The notes: generated from the letters alone by a model not told the origin. A stretch of DNA of 64,000 bases from Dolomedes plantarius (GCA_907164885.2 OU015496.1:183488874-183552873); one strand, 5' to 3'; counted from the stretch's first letter, positions 59,501-62,579 are shown. Numbers and translations: made by a program.

Positions 59501-60992
59501 CGCAGTGAAAATTGTGTTTTTATTCTTAATTAGCGACTAGATTACAAAATTTTAAAAAATATAAAATACAATACACTTTTGCTGTTTATAAATGCAATAG
59601 TTAAAATTTCTCCTGAAATTTTTATATCAAAAGCAAATAACACTTGAAGGCATATCTTTTTGATGCCAGGGAGGGGGGGGGGGGTACAGTCTTCTGAGAT
59701 GGTTGAGAAGTATCTAGTAGTTAATAATGTGGATGCGCTTAAGAGAAAGGGTTCCAAATATCTAGATAGTGATAAATTCTGATGTATGATAAAACTGTTT
59801 ATGGTTATATTGTTTTTTAAATGTTGTTTTTTCTACTTTCGAATACCCAGTTCTACAACCATTGAAACCGGGTTTTCGATTCCAATAATTTCCCCCAGGG
59901 TACCCGGATACCCGGTTCTCAGATACCCAGGGGCGTAACTAGGCATCTAGGGGCCCCAGGGCAAGGACGCAGATTGAGTCTATTGAAATATTACGACTTC
60001 ATTTTTTACCCCCTGTCTTGGGGGCATTGCCCCGGTTGCCCCAGCCTAGTTACGCCCCTGCGGATACCCGGTTTTGCATTCACTTCTATTAATAAACACT
60101 TGTAAACCTATAACTCTGAGACTTCTTTTATATTACCCTTTGCATTGAATGGTATTTGGATAAACAAAATTTTGCCGTAATATTTTTACCTTCCATATTT
60201 TTATGCGTTTATATCACACTTTTCAATACTCTTGTTGAATTCAATTAATAGCTTAGTAGACACCCATAGATTCGCAAAAGTAAAAGTTTACGAAGCTATT
60301 TTTTTTCAATGGAACAACCTTTTTTTTTCAGACAGCCTCGCTTTGAATTTGAATGACTGATCAATTTTTAGGTGTTTTATAAACTTGCATTATTTGAAGC
60401 GTATCTATACTCAGAGAAGCCTTATAGCATTTACGTTTCAGTAAACATCCTGTTATTCTATCAAACTGTTTTTCAGGTCGCACTGGATACTTCGTACTGG
60501 ACAGTCTTCAACCATGTCGTTATCTTCGGGAGTGTGGCGTTCTTCTTCGCCATGACTCTGCTGATCAACAGCGACTTCATTCCTAGCAGCAAGTACTTGG
60601 GCACATTCCGGATGACCCTCAGTCTGCCGACATTCTGGATCACGGCCATGCTCATCTTCGCCGTCCTGCTGATCCCAATCATCGCCGTCCGATTCTACTA
60701 TGTCCACGTCCATCCGACCCTTGCGGACAGAGTGCGACTCAAACAGAGGAGGATTCGTATCAAAGCCGAGCCCTCTGAACCCCAAATCACGATGCCGCAG
60801 CTGCTGAGGAGGCCAAGCAGAAGGAAATCCATGAGGTCCGGTTACGCCTTTGCTCACCAGGAAGGATTCGGTAGGCTTATTATGAGTGGGAAGATCATGA
60901 AGAAGTCCAAGTCCAGCTCGCTCAGCAATAACATGCTTCCACCGCTGTTACCAGGGAACATCTCGAATTTCAGACAGACAATTAGAGTTTGA
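14990..60992 (+). CDS. ATP8B: P4-ATPase phospholipid flippase, ATP8B2/ATP8B4-like, 20 exons, 5' partial
   Basis: Class-1 P4-ATPase. The family flips phospholipids from the exoplasmic to the cytosolic leaflet, usually with a CDC50 subunit. Joined exons: 14990-15103, 15434-15532, 19801-19935, 24036-24106, 27924-28006, 29430-29677, 31899-32113, 33582-33837, 35953-36115, 37412-37494, 43333-43434, 45708-45827, 46059-46156, 46878-47056, 48050-48306, 51899-52082, 52405-52628, 57484-57567, 57938-58183, 60477-60992. Total 3477 nt, 1158 codons plus TGA. In this partial numbering the motifs are DGET 139-142 (actuator), PISLYV 316-321 (TM4), DKTGT with phospho-Asp 369, SPDEEAL 471-477 and KGAD 537-540 (nucleotide binding), TGDK 651-654 and GDGANDV 792-798. 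Ten membrane segments can be placed, followed by a basic C-tail with [12 protein letters not shown], which points to ATP8B2/B4 rather than ATP8A. Vertebrate ATP8B2 is about 1200 residues, so about 35 N-terminal residues are missing upstream. Substrate cannot be read from sequence. Confidence 0.96.
15341..15382. repeat. (TA)n microsatellite in intron 1
   Basis: About 42 bp of TA dinucleotides within the 330-bp intron between exons A and B, about 50 bp before the acceptor. Confidence 0.95.
15434..15532 (+). CDS. ATP8B: P4-ATPase exon B (TM1-TM2)
   Basis: Residues 39-71. It reads [20 protein letters not shown] and ends at DAIDDI, matching the TM1-TM2 loop and TM2 of ATP8B proteins. Acceptor ttttgcag, donor gtaatt, phase 0 at both ends. 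It is shorter than a usual ORF cutoff and was placed by homology and splice sites. The preceding 330-bp intron carries a (TA)n tract. Confidence 0.94.
15690..16304. mobile_element. Foldback MITE family F3 (TWA target), copy A
   Basis: Inverted ends GGCCGTCCGCACACGGAGC(G) ... GCTCCGTGTGCGGACGGCC flanked by TTA on both sides (15687-15689 and 16305-16307). Sub-terminal units such as actcaaagRaaact and cacaaaccagtccgtgatga are shared with copies at 28078 and 44278. 615 bp with a non-palindromic centre. The 3-bp TWA duplication suggests PIF/Harbinger. Confidence 0.75.
16880..19061. mobile_element. Possible degenerate hAT element
   Basis: The left end cagggtgggatcatcgcata, then gacaaacgtctagggcccgg, is matched at the right by the rough complement of gtctagggccccaaagtggg, then ttaatctggccct. 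Flanking octamers ctactgct and ttacttct agree at 6 of 8 positions. The interior is extremely AT-rich with no transposase recognisable. Boundaries are tentative. Confidence 0.45.
18222..18545 (+). repeat. Direct duplication of about 95 bp
   Basis: The block gtgagtaatttgtatg, then tctgattttctttagttt and tatttttgcttaatatattt, occurs at about 18240-18335 and again at about 18451-18545. A second pair, aaagcatWctattMgatgat, occurs at about 17650 and 18182. It suggests internal duplication within the AT-rich element. Confidence 0.65.
19064..19800. other. Intron 2 tail, no element assigned
   Basis: Remaining part of the 4268-bp intron before exon C. A slightly GC-richer patch at about 19320-19430 (ttggcgccaccaacacgcca) has no recognisable identity. 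Confidence 0.45.
19801..19935 (+). CDS. ATP8B: P4-ATPase exon C (actuator domain start)
   Basis: Residues 72-116. It starts [12 protein letters not shown], contains [17 protein letters not shown] and leads into the actuator domain. Acceptor tctcttgcag, donor gtgagt, phase 0. The last Ala pairs with the next exon to give FVAADL; ATP8B2 also has Ala here, while many P4-ATPases have Pro. Confidence 0.94.
20100..20275 (-). mobile_element. SINE family 1, antisense, degenerate
   Basis: Read on the minus strand it has a tRNA-like head with a B-box-like cggattcgaatcccgtataa and a body related to the other family 1 copies (gttggctcacctatatggtg). It sits in the intron between exons C and D. Confidence 0.6.
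20276..21025. other. Intron 3 sequence, nothing recognised
   Basis: AT-rich non-coding sequence between a SINE and a hAT-type element. No ORF or repeat identified. Confidence 0.45.
21026..21554. mobile_element. hAT-type non-autonomous element
   Basis: Left end cagggatctcccaaccaagc and right end complementary to cagggggtctccaaac. Flanking octamers ttacaaac and ttataacc match at 6 of 8. The ends carry GC-rich stretches (ccggcccacgg, ggcccttggg), and the centre is AT-rich. No transposase. Confidence 0.6.
21586..23869 (-). mobile_element. Tigger/pogo-type DNA transposon, complete ends, inactive
   Basis: Perfect 23-bp inverted ends beginning CAGTTGGCTCTCTGTTTAAC (21586-21608 and 23847-23869) with TA on both sides. 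The right sub-terminal region holds several diverged copies of cgtcgttaaacaga / tcgtctttaaatagag. It carries a broken transposase on the minus strand. 2284 bp, lying in the intron between exons C and D. Confidence 0.9.
21928..23355 (-). pseudogene. Tigger-like (CENP-B/jerky type) transposase, broken
   Basis: On the minus strand a start near 23355 gives [20 protein letters not shown], an N-terminal HTH. The segment at 23061-22648 has the second HTH region and [12 protein letters not shown]. The one at 22552-22175 has [11 protein letters not shown] and [20 protein letters not shown], and 22215-21928 is an acidic C-tail. The parts lie in different frames with stops between (for example after RCKVLG at 22648). 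The first catalytic Asp of the usual NADETG is Glu (NAEETG). The second Asp (VVDRC) and third (QPLDLG) remain. It is inactive by frameshift. Confidence 0.88.
24036..24106 (+). CDS. ATP8B: P4-ATPase exon D (to DG of DGET)
   Basis: Residues 117-139 plus two bases of Gly140. It reads [20 protein letters not shown] and then ELD. The dephosphorylation motif DGET is split across this intron: the last two bases (gg) join an 'a' from the next exon. Acceptor cgcag, donor gtgagt, phase 2. Confidence 0.93.
24107..25343. other. Intron 4 head, nothing recognised
   Basis: AT-rich intron with C runs at about 24342-24354 and 24721-24740. The short ORF at 24596 and the one at 25248 show no family similarity. 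Confidence 0.5.
25990..27207 (+). mobile_element. Tc1-like DNA transposon, DD36E type, inactive
   Basis: 27-bp inverted ends, starting CACTGAAGTGCCACTGAATT on the left and matching the right with one mismatch, flanked by TA on both sides (25988-25989, 27208-27209). 1218 bp. It is inserted inside the TTAA-flanked MITE of 25348-27280 and carries a transposase broken by two frameshifts. Confidence 0.92.
26137..27175 (+). pseudogene. Tc1-like transposase (DD36E), two frameshifts
   Basis: Three consecutive segments in three frames. 26137-26325 has the N-terminal HTH ([20 protein letters not shown], then [20 protein letters not shown]). 26328 to about 26840 has [17 protein letters not shown] with the first catalytic Asp, then [12 protein letters not shown]. 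About 26858-27175 has [12 protein letters not shown] with the second Asp and [12 protein letters not shown] with the Glu. Asp (26870) and Glu (26981) are separated by 36 residues, so it belongs to the DD36E group rather than DD34E Tc1. The normally conserved Asn after the second Asp is Tyr. Non-functional as it stands. Confidence 0.9.
27285..27923. other. Intron 4 tail, nothing recognised
   Basis: AT-rich intron before exon E. No repeat or ORF assigned. Confidence 0.5.
27924..28006 (+). CDS. ATP8B: P4-ATPase exon E (completes DGET)
   Basis: Residues 140-167 plus one base. It completes [20 protein letters not shown] and ends KFTG, an actuator segment. Acceptor tatttacag, donor gtaagt. The phase enters at 2 and leaves at 1. 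The preceding intron (3817 bp) holds the MITE with the nested Tc1 element. Confidence 0.93.
28078..28761. mobile_element. Foldback MITE family F3, copy C, split by a solo LTR
   Basis: Left end ggccgtctgcacacggagca at about 28077, then cacaaaccagtc, interrupted by the LTR at 28122-28673, and resuming cagtccgtgatgagtcgtaa at 28674. It runs through gaatggagccactcacacgg to the palindrome apex acccgtcgacgggt (about 28740-28754). The second arm is missing after 28761, where SINE-like sequence begins, so the copy is truncated. Confidence 0.8.
28122..28673. mobile_element. Solo LTR with 5-bp target duplication
   Basis: 552 bp starting TGTTAACC and ending CTGACA (TG...CA), flanked by cagtc at 28117-28121 and 28674-28678. 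The uninterrupted site is preserved in F3 copy A (cacaaaccagtccgtgatga on the complement near 16240), which confirms both ends. No internal coding region or second LTR is present. 5-bp duplications occur in Gypsy, Copia and BEL/Pao; the superfamily cannot be read. Confidence 0.88.
28762..29032 (-). mobile_element. tRNA-derived SINE, family 2, antisense
   Basis: On the minus strand it begins tggccaccaaggcaacgtag, then tggtaacacg (A-box-like) and cagttcgaatacc (B-box-like), and ends with ggtggcatctggctaagtca, then a ccttgtggtgtcagtg unit. That 3' unit resembles those at 33953 and 32986. It replaces the second arm of the F3 MITE copy. Confidence 0.65.
29430..29677 (+). CDS. ATP8B: P4-ATPase exon F (actuator end to TM3)
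   Basis: Residues 168-250. Conserved stretches are [37 protein letters not shown] and KLMQNSGKT. It ends LLNIIIIG at the start of TM3. Acceptor tatgcag, donor gtaaga, phase 0 at the end. GC content is well above the flanking intron, typical of the coding exons here. Confidence 0.96.
29678..31898. other. Intron 6, no element assigned; one unexplained minus-strand ORF
   Basis: Mostly AT-rich. The patch at 29998-30312 is less AT-rich and open on the minus strand for 104 codons (includes [20 protein letters not shown]). A tRNA-like patch (ttatggtttaatggttaagc) lies at about 31718, followed by a ttttgttttg tail, possibly a degraded SINE. Confidence 0.45.
29998..30312 (-). CDS. Unidentified 104-codon ORF, possible TE or gene fragment
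   Basis: I do not recognise this protein. The composition looks protein-like (few low-complexity runs; contains [20 protein letters not shown] and [20 protein letters not shown]), and its GC content is higher than the surrounding intron. It lies antisense in an ATP8B intron, with no visible promoter or poly(A) signal. It could be a decayed transposon fragment, a retroposed gene piece, or chance. Confidence 0.25.
   Translation of the reverse strand: MSNIREGVEIKMGSLLQSHAIGFQAIAHDPPKCVEPFFCLLAREVHEEILVTSNTIRGIYTVQCGRDEKIGYRILSKAEVSSLLLTLNNLGSMTGIEVAQCLSS
31899..32113 (+). CDS. ATP8B: P4-ATPase exon G (TM3-TM4, PISLYV)
   Basis: Residues 251-321 plus two bases. The hydrophobic TM3 ([19 protein letters not shown]) is followed by the extracytosolic loop (RLYLPWDPL) and TM4 ending PISLYV, the P4-specific replacement of the cation-pump PEGL motif. 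Acceptor gattccag, donor gtgaga, phase 2. Confidence 0.95.
32114..32972. other. Intron 7 head, nothing recognised
   Basis: AT-rich intronic sequence between exon G and the SINE. No repeat identified. Confidence 0.5.
32986..33338 (+). mobile_element. tRNA-derived SINE, family 3, with 13-bp target duplication
   Basis: It starts gtgggcgcggtaacccagtt, has a B-box-like ggttcgatactcg and the body phrase tttagccaagtcggactccg, and ends in a (CAA)n tail. It is flanked by the perfect 13-bp duplication agaaatgcttcct (32973-32985 and 33339-33351), typical of LINE-mediated insertion. 353 bp in sense orientation. The 13-bp match makes it one of the best-preserved insertions here. Confidence 0.85.
33582..33837 (+). 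CDS. ATP8B: P4-ATPase exon H (DKTGT phosphorylation site)
   Basis: Residues 322-407. It reads SVEVIRF, then [18 protein letters not shown], then [12 protein letters not shown] with the phosphorylated Asp369, then [12 protein letters not shown]. Acceptor gtgctccag, donor gtaacc, phase 0 at the end. Confidence 0.97.
33953..34263 (+). mobile_element. SINE, family 2-like, with (AAT)n tail
   Basis: B-box-like gctgggttcaaatcattcg near 33970. The body includes ggaggcacctggctaaatcg, then cttttgtggtgcc, a unit shared with the minus-strand SINE at 28762 and in part with 32986. It ends in (ATA/AAT)n at 34217-34261. The 5' head may be truncated. Confidence 0.65.
34264..35147. other. Intron 8 sequence, nothing recognised
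   Basis: AT-rich intron between a SINE and a TTAA MITE. No ORF of interest. Confidence 0.45.
35152..35423. mobile_element. TTAA-flanked MITE family F2, copy 2 (short)
   Basis: Ends ggggacaatggactttcaac and the complement of ttgaaggtcccttgtctcc, flanked by TTAA at 35148-35151 and 35424-35427. 272 bp, an internally deleted relative of the copies of about 670-710 bp. Confidence 0.8.
35953..36115 (+). CDS. ATP8B: P4-ATPase exon I (P/N domain linker)
   Basis: Residues 408-461 plus one base. It contains [19 protein letters not shown] and [18 protein letters not shown]; the second is strongly conserved in ATP8B2. Acceptor ttttag, donor gtatgt. An antisense LINE insertion begins 65 bp downstream. 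Confidence 0.94.
36180..36684 (-). mobile_element. 5'-truncated LINE fragment with RNase H, antisense
   Basis: Minus-strand translation contains [19 protein letters not shown], the RNase H domain found after the reverse transcriptase in I/Jockey-type non-LTR elements. The poly(A) tail appears as the T run at 36181-36188. A perfect 15-bp target duplication, gaccaattgtattgt, flanks it (36165-36179 and 36685-36699). A related copy lies at 56653. A G run of 15 near 36463 sits in the coding part. Confidence 0.88.
37412..37494 (+). CDS. ATP8B: P4-ATPase exon J (SPDE motif)
   Basis: Residues 462-489. It reads [20 protein letters not shown] and then GFVFK, a nucleotide-binding domain segment. The usual SPDEGAL has Glu in place of Gly. 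Acceptor tactttcag, donor gtaagt, phase 0 at the end. Confidence 0.93.
37559..37800 (+). mobile_element. tRNA-derived SINE, family 1, sense copy
   Basis: A-box-like tatagtggttatcg, B-box-like gggatcaaatcccg, body gggagcaatgctggctcacc, ending tgcattgg and an A-rich tail. Same family as 1694, 39362 and 58290. Confidence 0.8.
37960..38698 (+). mobile_element. Non-autonomous Helitron, copy 2
   Basis: TCTATATATATAAAACAG at the 5' end and CAGCTAG at the 3' end, between A and T. 739 bp. It retains about 130 bp in the 3' half (with gacgattggacattatcc and ctgtactatattctttagta) that copy 1 lacks. The 3' hairpin is eroded (ccgtaccgaaacacggg). No coding capacity. Confidence 0.82.
39362..39564 (-). mobile_element. 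tRNA-derived SINE, family 1, antisense copy
   Basis: Minus strand reads ccggccacatggtatagtgg, ttagcgttctgagctgcc, then a B-box-like gggttcaaatcccgaataag. The tail at the left end shows as tttttctaatgcgaaggc. It is the best-preserved head of the family in this window. Confidence 0.82.
39594..40403 (+). mobile_element. Non-autonomous Helitron, copy 3 (degraded ends)
   Basis: The 5' end (tttatatataaaacagttcc) has lost the TC, and the 3' end reads CAGCTGG, still a CTRR form. It is homologous to copies 1 and 2 throughout, with a (TA)n expansion at about 40278-40327. 810 bp. It lies about 900 bp from copy 2, head to tail, with an antisense SINE between. Confidence 0.75.
40404..40775. other. Intron 10 spacer, nothing recognised
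   Basis: AT-rich intron between a Helitron and a mariner-type derivative. Confidence 0.45.
40778..41323 (-). mobile_element. Mariner/IS630-type element, deletion derivative with long inverted ends
   Basis: Imperfect inverted ends of about 105 bp (start caaggttatcaggaaagagt; the right end complements cagggttatcaggaaagaat), flanked by TA. 546 bp. The minus strand holds the end of a transposase: [17 protein letters not shown] at about 41110-41050, then after a frame change [20 protein letters not shown] and TTGSHIQHL. The N-terminal half and first catalytic residues are deleted. Confidence 0.82.
41326..42450. other. Intron 10 spacer with a small foldback
   Basis: A short inverted pair, tttggtacagttgctggctg at about 41412 and cagcaagtgtaccaaaatc at about 41508, forms a foldback of about 120 bp. 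Otherwise AT-rich with no gene seen. Confidence 0.45.
42455..42888. mobile_element. TTAA-flanked MITE family F1, copy 2
   Basis: Ends GGCTGCTGTGTACTAACCC and its complement ggttagtacacagcagcc, flanked by TTAA (42451-42454 and 42889-42892). 434 bp, the best-preserved uninterrupted copy. Confidence 0.87.
43333..43434 (+). CDS. ATP8B: P4-ATPase exon K
   Basis: Residues 490-523. It reads [20 protein letters not shown] and then [12 protein letters not shown], a conserved nucleotide-binding domain strand. Acceptor ttcttctag, donor gtaagt, phase 0 at both ends. It follows the longest intron (5838 bp), which holds two Helitrons, SINEs, a mariner-type derivative and a MITE. Confidence 0.94.
43609..44273. 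mobile_element. TTAA-flanked MITE family F2, copy 3
   Basis: Left end ggggaaaagggacctccaac, right end complement of aggttgaagatcccttgccc, flanked by TTAA (43605-43608 and 44274-44277). 665 bp. The F3 palindrome starts directly after its right TTAA. Confidence 0.8.
44278..44538. mobile_element. F3 MITE copy B, near-perfect 261-bp palindrome
   Basis: Two arms of about 130 bp complementary with a single mismatch that I can see (gagcaactc against gaacaactc). Starts ggccgtctgcacacggagca, with centre acccgtcggacgggt. TAA lies on both sides (44275-44277 and 44539-44541). No spacer beyond one base. Same family as 15690 and 28078. Confidence 0.9.
44542..45707. other. Intron 11 sequence, nothing recognised
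   Basis: AT-rich. A patch at 45049-45231 is open for 60 codons ([20 protein letters not shown]) but resembles no family I know. Confidence 0.45.
45708..45827 (+). CDS. ATP8B: P4-ATPase exon L (KGAD)
   Basis: Residues 524-563. It reads [20 protein letters not shown] and then FERL, with the ATP-binding KGAD motif. Acceptor ctctccag, donor gtaagt, phase 0 at both ends. Confidence 0.94.
46059..46156 (+). CDS. ATP8B: P4-ATPase exon M
   Basis: Residues 564-595 plus two bases. It reads [20 protein letters not shown] and then [12 protein letters not shown]. Acceptor ttttcgaatag, donor gtaagt. The preceding intron is only 231 bp. Confidence 0.93.
46230..46420 (+). repeat. Possible degraded SINE
   Basis: A tRNA-like pairing of ggcaactgagtttgcaactc with a B-box-like gagttcgattcc lies at about 46262-46316. 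Tail and body are not shared clearly with the other SINEs, so this is tentative. Confidence 0.3.
46878..47056 (+). CDS. ATP8B: P4-ATPase exon N (TGDK)
   Basis: Residues 596-655 plus one base. It contains [40 protein letters not shown] and LWVLTGDKQ. Acceptor gcatgtag, donor gtatgc. The split codon joins to Glu of QETA in the next exon. Confidence 0.96.
47057..48049. other. Intron 14 sequence, nothing recognised
   Basis: AT-rich intron with short minus-strand ORFs of no known family and a CA/CCACC patch at about 47720. No mobile element assigned. Confidence 0.45.
48050..48306 (+). CDS. ATP8B: P4-ATPase exon O (variable P-domain insert)
   Basis: Residues 656-741. It begins [17 protein letters not shown], passes through a lineage-variable region and ends [10 protein letters not shown]. 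Acceptor tttttttcaag, donor gtcagt (weaker than the others), phase 0 at the end. Ending at HSL joins exactly to VHALEA in the next exon. Confidence 0.93.
48580..48997. mobile_element. TTAA MITE family F1, copy 3 (right end eroded)
   Basis: Left end ggctgccgtctactaaccgt after TTAA (48576-48579). The right end gggttagtacacataagctt has lost the match and the TTAA. The interior is related to copies at 13976 and 42455. Confidence 0.75.
49101..49290. mobile_element. Foldback MITE F4, about 75-bp arms
   Basis: Left arm agggcctgttcacataggag, then tccgttgcgttgcg; the right arm is the near-perfect complement ending aggccct. About 190 bp with a short AT-rich loop around 49185. TA at both sides is the most economical target duplication (49099-49100 and 49290-49291). 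Confidence 0.8.
49292..50464. other. Intron 15 spacer, nothing recognised
   Basis: AT-rich intron between two MITEs. No ORF or repeat identified. Confidence 0.45.
50469..51559. mobile_element. TTAA MITE family F1, copy 4, split by an F2 copy
   Basis: Ends ggctgttgtgtactaaccct and complement of ggttagtacacagcagcc with TTAA at 50465-50468 and 51560-51563. Removing the nested F2 element leaves about 410 bp, the normal F1 length. Confidence 0.85.
50652..51328. mobile_element. TTAA MITE family F2, copy 4, nested in F1
   Basis: Ends ggcgacaatgaaccttcaga and complement of atggtccattgtcgcc, flanked by TTAA (50648-50651 and 51329-51332). 677 bp. It interrupts F1 copy 4, so the F2 insertion is younger than that F1 copy. 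Confidence 0.85.
51899..52082 (+). CDS. ATP8B: P4-ATPase exon P (GDGAND hinge)
   Basis: Residues 742-802 plus one base. It reads [38 protein letters not shown] and [15 protein letters not shown], the Mg-binding hinge. Acceptor atttttag, donor gtgagt. The split codon gives Met803 (MIKMAHIG), where ATP8B2 has Thr; other P4-ATPases can have Met in the equivalent position. Confidence 0.96.
52405..52628 (+). CDS. ATP8B: P4-ATPase exon Q (TM5)
   Basis: Residues 803-877. It reads [20 protein letters not shown], then [14 protein letters not shown], then TM5 ([19 protein letters not shown]). Acceptor ccaaacag, donor gtaata, phase 0 at the end. Confidence 0.97.
53052..53426 (+). mobile_element. Mariner/IS630-type deletion derivative with 70-bp inverted ends
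   Basis: Inverted ends of about 72 bp (agtgtgtacataaatgaata, then tcccaact; the right end complements agtgtgtatataaatgaata), with TA on both sides. 375 bp. The centre encodes a plus-strand transposase tail, [20 protein letters not shown] and [10 protein letters not shown], comparable to the remnant at 40778 but from a different family. Confidence 0.82.
53479..53530. repeat. (TA)n and (GA)n microsatellites
   Basis: A (TA)12-type tract is followed by (GA)11. A second (GA)n tract lies at 53704-53731. The two GA tracts flank the hAT MITE at 53531, which may have inserted into one GA array. Confidence 0.9.
53531..53703. mobile_element. hAT-type MITE inserted in (GA)n
   Basis: Inverted ends cagtggcacacccagaggg and complement of cagtggcgcatccagga. 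The interior has a tandem pair of gcattataaatatttttat units, each followed by a C run. Flanks gagagaga and gagagaaa fit an 8-bp duplication but are uninformative within (GA)n. Confidence 0.65.
53764..56008. mobile_element. Large terminal-inverted-repeat element without transposase
   Basis: Left end agggtaggtgggggcaaagg, then ttcgcac; the right end is complementary to agggtaggtggggtcaaagg, then tttgcag. Internal copies of the same phrase occur at about 54113-54170 and as a palindrome at about 55768-55802 (aaaggttcgcactgcaaacc). About 2.2 kb with no recognisable protein. It contains a nested hAT MITE (54183-54368). Confidence 0.6.
54183..54368. mobile_element. hAT-type MITE with perfect 8-bp duplication
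   Basis: Ends cagggcccgacttagcctaa and complement of cagggcctgactaaggc, with a perfect octamer catactaa on both sides (54175-54182 and 54369-54376). GC-rich (ggggcccggggca) in an AT-rich context. Confidence 0.87.
56011..56641. other. Intron 17 spacer, nothing recognised
   Basis: AT-rich intron between the large foldback element and the second LINE fragment. Confidence 0.45.
56653..57321 (-). mobile_element. 5'-truncated LINE fragment with RNase H, antisense copy 2
   Basis: Related to 36180-36684, with an extra segment of about 110 bp (56765-56875, containing cccattaccgttcggagag) absent there. On the minus strand it reads [20 protein letters not shown], the first Asp motif of RNase H. A T run at 56653 marks the tail. 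Flanks gcttataaaga and gcttataagga (56642-56652, 57322-57332) fit an 11-bp duplication with one change. Frameshifts break it. Confidence 0.78.
57484..57567 (+). CDS. ATP8B: P4-ATPase exon R (TM6)
   Basis: Residues 878-905. It reads [20 protein letters not shown] and then LALGIFDQ, the TM6 segment. It is short (84 bp) and placed by homology and the splice sites (acceptor acttctag, donor gtaagc). Phase 0 at both ends. Confidence 0.94.
57938..58183 (+). CDS. ATP8B: P4-ATPase exon S (TM7-TM8)
   Basis: Residues 906-987. It reads [22 protein letters not shown]7 ([16 protein letters not shown]), a short loop, and TM8 ([17 protein letters not shown]). Acceptor cttacag, donor gtaagt, phase 0 at both ends. 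Confidence 0.95.
58290..58490 (-). mobile_element. SINE family 1, antisense copy in intron 19
   Basis: On the minus strand, ccgcccacatggtatagtgg, ttaacgtcgcgaac and a more diverged B-box region, ending ggaggcacttgtcgcgagac on the other strand. Related to 39362. Confidence 0.72.
58491..59206. other. Intron 19 spacer, nothing recognised
   Basis: AT-rich. A run resembling ccgggtctcggttctc at about 59098-59115 recurs near 59870-59920 (acccggatacccggttct), suggesting a small local duplication. Confidence 0.45.
59209..59378. mobile_element. Short pogo/Tc1-type MITE, copy 2
   Basis: Imperfect ends caatggagtcccgatcg and complement of cagtggaacctcgatcgatc, with TA before the left end. 170 bp and homologous to 7624-7796 over its whole length. 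Confidence 0.75.
59928..60060. mobile_element. hAT-type MITE (CAGGGGCGTAACTAGGC ends)
   Basis: Inverted ends CAGGGGCGTAACTAGGC and its perfect complement. Flanking octamers cagatacc and cggatacc differ at one position. 133 bp. This terminal sequence type is common among animal hAT elements. Confidence 0.85.
60477..60992 (+). CDS. ATP8B: P4-ATPase terminal exon (TM9-TM10 and C-tail)
   Basis: Residues 988-1158 and the TGA stop at 60990-60992. It starts [18 protein letters not shown], then TM9, then TM10 ([19 protein letters not shown]), then a basic tail with [20 protein letters not shown] and IMSGKIM, a signature shared with ATP8B2/B4. The acceptor is tttttcag. The reading frame happens to stay open upstream to 60372, but that part is intron. 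Confidence 0.96.
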   Translation, partial: VALDTSYWTVFNHVVIFGSVAFFFAMTLLINSDFIPSSKYLGTFRMTLSLPTFWITAMLIFAVLLIPIIAVRFYYVHVHPTLADRVRLKQRRIRIKAEPSEPQITMPQLLRRPSRRKSMRSGYAFAHQEGFGRLIMSGKIMKKSKSSSLSNNMLPPLLPGNISNFRQTIRV

Positions 60993-61180
60993 GATGTCAA
61001 GTCTACTTACTGTATGTAAGGGTTGTGAATTTCGTATCTTGTTTGTCCACCTACTGATCAGGGCAGTGGATTTATGTTATTGTCGACATAAGCCTCTATT
61101 CAGAAGGGTATTTCGTCATCCTCTGTAGGGATTTGAAACATGCCCTGGTGTTTTTCTCTGTCTGAGTATGAAATGCAAAT

Positions 61181-61186
61181 AATAAA
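61181..61186 (+). terminator. Candidate proximal poly(A) signal AATAAA
   Basis: The hexamer AATAAA lies 189 bp after the ATP8B stop codon and is the first canonical signal I noticed downstream. A TG-rich stretch follows less clearly than at the distal site, so usage is uncertain. Confidence 0.5.
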
Positions 61187-62573
61187 AACTTCTAGAGGCT
61201 TTAAAAGAGAGCGAAAACAATGACTACTACTGATTAATACCGTGAGTCAGATGATCCTGTCTTATCTCACATTCAGCATATAGCGTTGAAGTGTAAATTA
61301 TTCTAGTCTTCTTCCAGTTGTAAACAATTCATATTTTTTATATATAAGTACCTGTTTCGAATTCAAGATTTTCTCATTCTAAACTACCTAATCTATTCCA
61401 AGAAATGCTGTTGGTAGAATAGATTTTCAAATCATGTGTTTTTGTAAATATCATGTGTTTTGGGATTTTAAAAGGCAATCGGGATTCCTCAATTATAATA
61501 TGTGGCCTCGGAAAATTCCACGAGTAAGCTATTTAAAAAACACGATTCAAAAAATATCAAAAAGAAATTAATCACCCTCATGTGGCATTATTGAGCATGT
61601 AATTTTATAGATTTTGAATATCATATACCATTCTGAAACCTTTTTTTATAAACCTTAAATATAAGATTCCACAAATCTAAGATAGCTAAAATTCTCGGAG
61701 ACTAAACCAGATGTAAATAAGAGTAAGATGCATGAAAAATCAAAAACTTATCTTATAAAGTATGTCAAGGTGAAAGTTGTATTTCATTTATTTCATTATG
61801 ATTTCTCTCTACAGTTCGTGGATGCCTTAAAGTGACCGGCAACAATATGGTTTTCCTCTATTTTTAAATTTAAATTAAAAATATAAATATCATTTATAAC
61901 TTAAAAATGAGCAATTGCACCAACTAAATCCAGATTCGTAAAGTTTAACTGAATTGGGAAACAAAGCTAGCGAAGCAGAAGTCGGAAATACATGTTGTAT
62001 TATGGACATTATATTGATAGAGGCAATATATGGACATTATATTGATGATGGATATATATGGACATTATATTGATGAGGATAAATATTAAAACACATGTGC
62101 TAAAAACAAAATGAAAAAACAGACTACTGCCAGAATAGCATTTATCTAACCTTGATATATTTCCTTTGAAAATGCATTCTTAACTCCATATTTCTGCTGG
62201 AGGATTGTTTAATAAGCTTTACTCCAACAATGGGGACGAAATAACCATGCTATAAGTAAGCAATAGGTAAATTCGCCTCGAGACATAAATACGTCAATTT
62301 GACGTTATTAACAACTGTATGTAATGCTTTCAAGTTCTCTTTCTCCTCAAAATATATTTTTCAATCTCTTTGTATTCCAGATAATGACTGCAGTTTATTA
62401 CATACCTGCAACAATATAATATTATTTAAAAGTAACTTGTTGGGGGGGGGGGGGGATGCATCTATTTTCAATTTAGCTCTTTTAATCAATGAAAAGAGTA
62501 AATTTCTCTTTGTACTTTCTGGTAGTATCTTAATCGTTTTCCCCGTTTTTTAATTAATACTTGGGAAATGTCA

Positions 62574-62579
62574 AATAAA
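62574..62579 (+). terminator. Candidate distal poly(A) signal AATAAA
   Basis: The hexamer AATAAA about 1.6 kb after the stop is followed within 50 bp by a GT-rich tract (tgtgagtatttagttctgtt), the usual downstream element. It could end a long 3' UTR. Confidence 0.4.

Noticed and set aside
60372..60476. In-frame upstream extension of the last exon
   Set aside because: Homology begins at VALDTSYW after tttttcag, and the previous exon ends in phase 0 at TSQ. The upstream open frame has no family similarity.
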